DNA from: Cordilura impudica
Lineage: Eukaryota; Arthropoda; Insecta; Diptera; Scathophagidae
Length of the DNA stretch: 64,000 bases
Reading direction: 5' to 3'
NCBI GenBank assembly: GCA_963682025.1
Contig: OY821522.1
Location: 31,359,158 to 31,423,157 of the forward strand
A program made the translations under genes and the position numbers. The stretch's first letter is position 1. Every line of letters starts with the position of its first letter. The notes under the pieces were generated by a model. It did no database searches and was not told the DNA's origin. It worked only from the letters and a program-made list of their open reading frames with translations. This document shows, one piece after another, positions 55,628 to 64,000 of the stretch.

Positions 55628-58600
55628 ATTTTTAATTTCTAATTTTAAATATTTAATTCTTAATTTTTAATTCTTAATTATTAATTTATAATTTATATTT
55701 CTTAATTTTTAGTTTTTAATATTAATTTTTATTTTTTAGTTTTTAATTTTTAATGTTTAATATTTAATTTCTAATTTTTAATTATTAATTTTTAAATTTT
55801 AATATTTAATTATTAATTTTTAAATTTTATTTTCTAATTTCAAATGTTTAAATTTTTAATATATAATTTTTAGTTTTTAATTTCTAATTTTGATTTTAAT
55901 TTTTGGTTTTTAATTTTTAATTTTTAATTTTTAGTTTTTAATTTTTAATTTTTAATTTTTAATTTTTAATTTTTAATTTTTAATTTTTAATTTTTAATTT
56001 TTAATTTTTAATTTTTAATTTTTAATTTTTAATTTTTTATTTTTAATTTTTAATTTTTAAGTTTTAATTTTTAATTTTTAATTTTTAATTTTTAATTTTT
56101 AATTTCTAATTTTTAATTTTTAAATTTTAATTTTTAATTTTTTATTCTTAATTTTTAATTTTTAATTTCTAATTTTTAATTTTTAATTTCTAATTTTTAA
56201 TTTTTAATTTTTAATTTTTAATTTTTAATTTTTAATTTTTAATTTTGAATTTTGATTTTGAGTTTTTAATTGTTAATTTTTAATTTTTAATTTTAAATTT
56301 TCATTTTTTAATATATCTTTAATATTTAATTTTTAGTTTTTAATGTTTAATTTTTAATTTTTAATTTTTAGTTTTCAATTTTTAATTTTTAAATTTTTAA
56401 TTTTTAATTTTAATTTTTAATTTTTAATTATTAATTTTTAATTTTTAATATTTATTTTTAATATTTAATTTTTAATTCTTTATTTTTTATTTTTAATTTT
56501 TTATTTAAAATTTATAATTTTTAATTTGTAATTTTTAATTTTTAATTTTTAATTTCTAATTTTTAATTTTTTATTTTTAATTTTGAATTTTGATTTTGAG
56601 TTTTTAATTGTTAATTTTTAATTTTTAATTTTTAATTTTTAATTTTTAATTTTTAATTTTTAATTTTTAATTTTTAATTTTTAATTTTTAATTTTTAATT
56701 TTTAATTTTTAATTTTTAATTTTTAATTTTTAATTTTTAATTTTTAATTTTTAATTTTTAATTTTTAATTTTTAATTTTTAATTTTTAATTTTTAATTTT
56801 TAATTTTTAATTTTTAATTTTTAATTTTTAATTTTTAATTTTTAATTTTTAATTTTTAATTTTTAATTTTTAATTTTTAATTTTTAATTTTTAATTTTTA
56901 ATTTTTAATTTTTAATTTTTAATTTTTAATTTTTAATTTTTAATGTTTAATTTTTAATTTTAAATTTTAAATTTTTAATGTATTTTTAATATTTAATTTT
57001 TAATTTTTAATTTTTAGTTGTTAATTTTTAATATTTATTTTTAATATTTCATTATTAATTCTTTATTTTTAATTTTTAATTTTTAGTTTTTAATTTTTAA
57101 TTTTTAATTTTTAATTTTTAATTTTTAATTTTTAATTTTTAATTTTTAATTTTTAATTTTTAATTTTTAATTTTTAATTTTTAATTTTTAATTTTTAATT
57201 TTTAATTTTTAATTTTTAATTTTTAATTTTTAATTTTTAATTTTTAATTTTTAATTTTTAATTTTTAATTTTTAATTTTTAATTTTTAATTTTTAATTTT
57301 AAATTTTTAATTTTTAATTTTTTATTTTTAATTTTTAATTTTTAATTTTTATTTTTTAATTTTTAATTTTTAATTTTTAATTTTTAATTTTTAATTTTTA
57401 ATTTTTAATTATTAATTTTTAATTTTTAATTTTTAATTTTTAATTTTTAATTTTTAATTTTTAATTTTTAATTTTTAATTTTTAATTTTTAATTTTTAAT
57501 TTTTAATTTTTAATTTTTAATTTTTAATTTTTAATTTTTAATTTTTAATTTTTAATTTTTAATTTTTAATTTTTAATTTTTAATTTTTAATTTTTAATTT
57601 TTAATTTTTAATTTTTTATTTTTAATTTTTAATTTTTAATTTTTAATTTTTAATTTTAATTTTTATGTTTTAACATTTATTTTTAATATTTAATTTTTTG
57701 TTCTTTATTTTTAATTTTTAATTTTTAATTTTTTATTTTTAATTTATTATTTTTTATTTTGAATTTTTAATTTTTAATTTTTAATTTTTAATTTTTAATT
57801 TTTAATTTTTAATTTTAATTTTTATGTTTTAACATTTATTTTTAATATTTAATTTTTTGTTCTTTATTTTTAATTTTTAATTTTTAATTTTTTATTTATA
57901 ATTTATTATTTTTTATTTTGAATTTTGAATTTTGAATTTTTAATTTTTAATTTTTAATTTTTAATTTTTAATTTTTAATTTTTAATTTTTAATTTTTAAT
58001 TTTTAATTTTTAATTTTTAATTTTTAATTTTTAATTTTTAATTTTTAATTTTTAATTTTTAATTTTTAATTTTTAATTTTTAATTTTTAATTTTTAATTT
58101 TTAATTTTTAATTTTTAATTTTTAATTTTTAATTTTTAATTTTTAATTTAATTTTTAATTTTTAATTTTTAATTTTTAATTTTTAATTTTTAATTTTTAA
58201 TTTTTAATTTTTAATTTTTAATTTTTAATTTTTAATTTTTATTTTTAATTTTTAATTTTTAATTTTTAATTTTTAATTTTTAATTTTTGATTTTTAATTT
58301 TTAATTTTTAATTTTTAATTTTTAATTTTTAATTTTTAATTTTTAATTTAAATTTTTATGTTTAAACATTTATTTTTAATATTTAATTTTTTGTTCTTTA
58401 TTTTTAATTTTTAATTTTTAATTTTTTATTTTTATTTTATTATTTTTAATTTTTTATTTTTAATTTTTAATTTGTAATATGTAATTTTTAATTTTTAATT
58501 TTTAATTTTTAATTTTTAATTTCTAATTTTTAATTTTTAATTTTTAATTTTAAATTTTTAATTTGTAATTTTGAATTTTTAATATATAATTTTTAATTTT

Positions 58601-58843
58601 TAATTTGTAATTTCTAATTTTTAATTTTTAATTTTTAATTTCTAATTTTTAATTTTGAATTTTGATTTTGAGTTTTTAATTGTTAATTTTTAATTTGTAA
58701 TTTTTAATTTTTAATTTTAAATTTTTAATTTTTAATATACTTTTAATATTTAATTTTTAATTTTTAATGTTTAATTTTTAAATTTTAGTTTTCAATTTTT
58801 AATTTTTAATTTTTAATTTTTAATTTGTAATTTTTAATTTTTA
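55628..58843. repeat. Heptamer satellite (TTTTTAA)n, inverse orientation
   Basis: Same heptamer as 9670-19988 but complementary on this strand, more variable at the left end and purer inside (56600-58200). It also has duplicated variant strings, for example ATGTTTTAACATTTATTTTTAATATTT at about 57665, 57825 and, altered, 58360. It ends at an assembly gap. Confidence 0.97.
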
Positions 58844-59043
58844 NNNNNNNNNNNNNNNNNNNNNNNNNNNNNNNNNNNNNNNNNNNNNNNNNNNNNNNNN
58901 NNNNNNNNNNNNNNNNNNNNNNNNNNNNNNNNNNNNNNNNNNNNNNNNNNNNNNNNNNNNNNNNNNNNNNNNNNNNNNNNNNNNNNNNNNNNNNNNNNNN
59001 NNNNNNNNNNNNNNNNNNNNNNNNNNNNNNNNNNNNNNNNNNN
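58844..59043. other. Assembly gap (200 N)
   Basis: 200 N between two unrelated simple-sequence arrays, so the junction is unresolved. Confidence 1.
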
Positions 59044-62412
<3,369 letters not shown>

Positions 62413-62426
62413 ATTAATATTATTAT

Positions 62427-63010
62427 TATACCCTCCACTCCAGTTTGCAAAGGGTATATATAAGTTTGTCATTCCGTTTGTAATAATTAGAAAAAAAATC
62501 TGGTACCCATAAAATATATATATTTGTTATCCTTATAAACAGCGGAGTTGATATAGCGATGTCCGTCTGTCCGTCTGTCCGGCTGTCCGTCTGTCCGTCT
62601 GTCCGTCTGTGGAAATCACGATGACGGCTTCAATCGGGCAACTAGGTTGCTCTTTGGTATAAAAAATGATTCACTAACATCCTGAGAAGTATGCTATTTA
62701 AAATCGTCTAAATCGGTTTATCTGGTCCCGAGAATTGAACGATGGAATAAAAAAAGTCTTGAAAAAAATATGATTTGCCTATGTTGTTCTTGTCACGATA
62801 GCGTTCTCAATAGGACAGCTAGGGCGCTTGTTGTTAGTGAGAATGATACACCAACATCATGAGAAGGTTTCTGTTTTCTAAGTCGTGACAATAGGTTTCA
62901 TAGGTGCCGAGAAATCACTGAAAAGTTAAAAAAATATGATGTTTTCCTATATTGTCATTCTAAATTTTGTATTTAGTCACAGCTGTACTTGTTGTTTTTA
63001 TGGTCGTTGT
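62427..63010 (+). mobile_element. Interspersed repeat copy D (mini-me/GTCY type)
   Basis: TATACCCTCC...AGGGTATATA hairpin-like start, (TA)n at about 62512, core GCGGAGTTGATATAGCGAT, then (GTCY)n at 62561-62610, and a body matching copy C (33361-33910) in inverted orientation. The TATACCC end directly adjoins the ATT microsatellite. TA and GTCY tracts around a conserved core fit the mini-me class of fly repeats as I remember it. Confidence 0.7.
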
Positions 63011-63492
63011 GGTAATAATATAAAAAATCACCAATATCAACATTTTATGGTGTAATATTTAAGTTAGTTAATTAATAAAAGAAACTATATTAAATCAATA
63101 TCAATATTCTGCGATTTTTATAAGATCACAAAATATTACAAATTGATACATACATACTACTGTTGCAAATATCAAAATACTATAAATAACATTCATATAT
63201 TCTGTATATGTATATCGATAATAAGCGCATATTAAAAATAATATAAATATAAATTATTTTATTTATACAAAATACTGCAATTTTTAGGGTTGCAAGAAAT
63301 AGTATGATTTTAAGGGTTCTACTTTTAGTACATACATTCTTGCATTCAAAAGTAGTACTGAAACCATAAAATATCTACCCTGTAAAAAATTAGTAGTGTT
63401 TAAAAAAATTTTTTGTCAGATGATAACAATATAATATAGATGTCAATAATATTTAATTATAGTACATTTTTAAAATTTATTATTTAATGTTT
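63011..63492. other. AT-rich spacer
   Basis: No frame, repeat or RNA feature recognised. Confidence 0.5.
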
Positions 63493-63608
63493 GGCGCAGG
63501 CAAACGCCATTCCCGGACTACCGAGAATTTAATGCACGAGTTATTCGCATTAGGAATAATCGCGGAGCTCAGCTCAATCAAAGTGCAATGATCAAGCCTC
63601 GCCCTGGG
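63493..63608 (-). pseudogene. U1 snRNA-like sequence, 5'-truncated, copy 1
   Basis: The minus strand reads CCCAGGGCGAGGCTTGATCA (stem-loop II), GCGATTATTCCTAATGCGAA with TAACTCGTGC (stem-loop III), an altered Sm region AATTCTCGG, and CCGGGAATGGCGTTTGCCTG (stem-loop IV), closely following Drosophila U1 from about nucleotide 55 to near the 3' end. The 5' end that pairs with splice sites and stem-loop I are absent. Without them and with a changed Sm site it should not function. Confidence 0.85.
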
Positions 63609-63622
63609 TCATGCTTTCCTTT

Positions 63623-63732
63623 GCACAAACGCCATTCCCAACTACCAAAAATTGTAGACACGAGCTATCCACATCAGGAATAGTCGCGGAGCTCAACTCA
63701 TTCACAGTGCAATGATCAAGCTTCGCCCTGGG
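63623..63732 (-). pseudogene. U1 snRNA-like sequence, 5'-truncated, copy 2
   Basis: Tandem partner of the preceding copy, same strand, about 125 bp apart. It keeps the Sm-site consensus AATTTTTGG and stem-loop IV (GGTAGTTGGGAATGGCG), but stem-loop III is altered (ACTATTCCTGATGTGGATAG). The 5' edge CCCAGGGCG is at the same U1 position as in copy 1, so truncation preceded duplication. I see no U1 promoter element upstream. Confidence 0.85.
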
Positions 63733-64000
63733 AAGCATGTATTCATTCATTTGTTAGCACAAACCGAACTTCTTATGGCACATTAAAAATAAACTAATTG
63801 AGAAGTACAATTCATCATTACGCTGTATTATAATACTATTTTCTTATTTTACTGCTAGCTAGTAAAAAAGTGATCGTATCATTGTGAATGAAATAGAATT
63901 GAAATTGTGTGCAGATTTGTTTTACTTAAAAAACTGTTTCTACAGATAGTGAATAAAATCCCAGTAAACATTTTATGCAATAAGTGATCATGTGGAGTCT
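63733..64000. other. Unassigned end of window
   Basis: Non-coding, no feature recognised. Confidence 0.4.

Overview
The window looks like repeat-dominated, AT-rich nuclear DNA of a higher (cyclorrhaphan) fly. The grounds are nested Ty3/gypsy and BEL/Pao retrotransposons with insect-type tRNA-Lys primer sites, jockey/CR1-like and RTE-like LINE remnants, PIF/Harbinger transposase remnants, GTCY-repeat interspersed elements of the dipteran mini-me type, a U1 snRNA-like sequence with Drosophila-type stem-loops, and very long A/T satellites. The species cannot be named from this. I see no intact host protein gene. The only host-type gene structure is a broken three-exon Myb/SANT-like gene at 34029-34879.

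Layout. 1-9664: a decayed Osvaldo/Ulysses-like gypsy element (157-9269, minus strand, LTRs about 1.75 kb) lies between two pieces of a BEL/Pao element, as if inserted near the start of its envelope-like reading frame. 9670-19988: about 10.3 kb of the heptamer AAAAATT with internal kilobase-scale duplications, ending at a 200-N gap. 20189-23020: non-coding DNA with two copies of an interspersed repeat whose ends are inverted (TATACCCTATACCAC). 23026-31226: a second, unrelated gypsy element (minus strand) with tRNA-Lys(UUU)-type primer site, a third reading frame after integrase, and substituted catalytic residues in protease, reverse transcriptase and RNase H. 31232-43343: non-coding DNA, the Myb/SANT pseudogene, a 5'-truncated LINE next to a 37-bp inverted repeat, a longer LINE with a PHD-finger ORF1 interrupted by a 650-bp insert, and two Harbinger fragments. 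43348-53697: a third gypsy element (minus strand), relative of the first, with 2.1-2.2 kb LTRs, perfect TG...CA ends and a CAAT target duplication. 53985-58843: the heptamer satellite again, now in inverse orientation, interrupted by a solo LTR (54104-55627) full of minisatellites. 58844-59043: second 200-N gap. 59044-62412: 3.4 kb of ATT repeat running into a GTCY-bearing repeat (62427-63010). 63493-63732: two tandem 5'-truncated U1 snRNA-like copies on the minus strand.

The most unusual biology is in the first and third gypsy elements. Their Gag proteins start with a well-formed RING-H2 finger (C3H2C3 ligand pattern intact in both), followed by a coiled-coil-like stretch, capsid, a CCHC knuckle and a second CxxC pair. 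Both elements also carry tandemly repeated tRNA-Lys primer-binding sequences next to the 5' LTR. The third element keeps RING and zinc knuckle open but has lost about 116 capsid residues and the integrase zinc finger by in-frame deletions. A gypsy Gag that carries its own putative ubiquitin-ligase domain is the best candidate here for an undescribed system.
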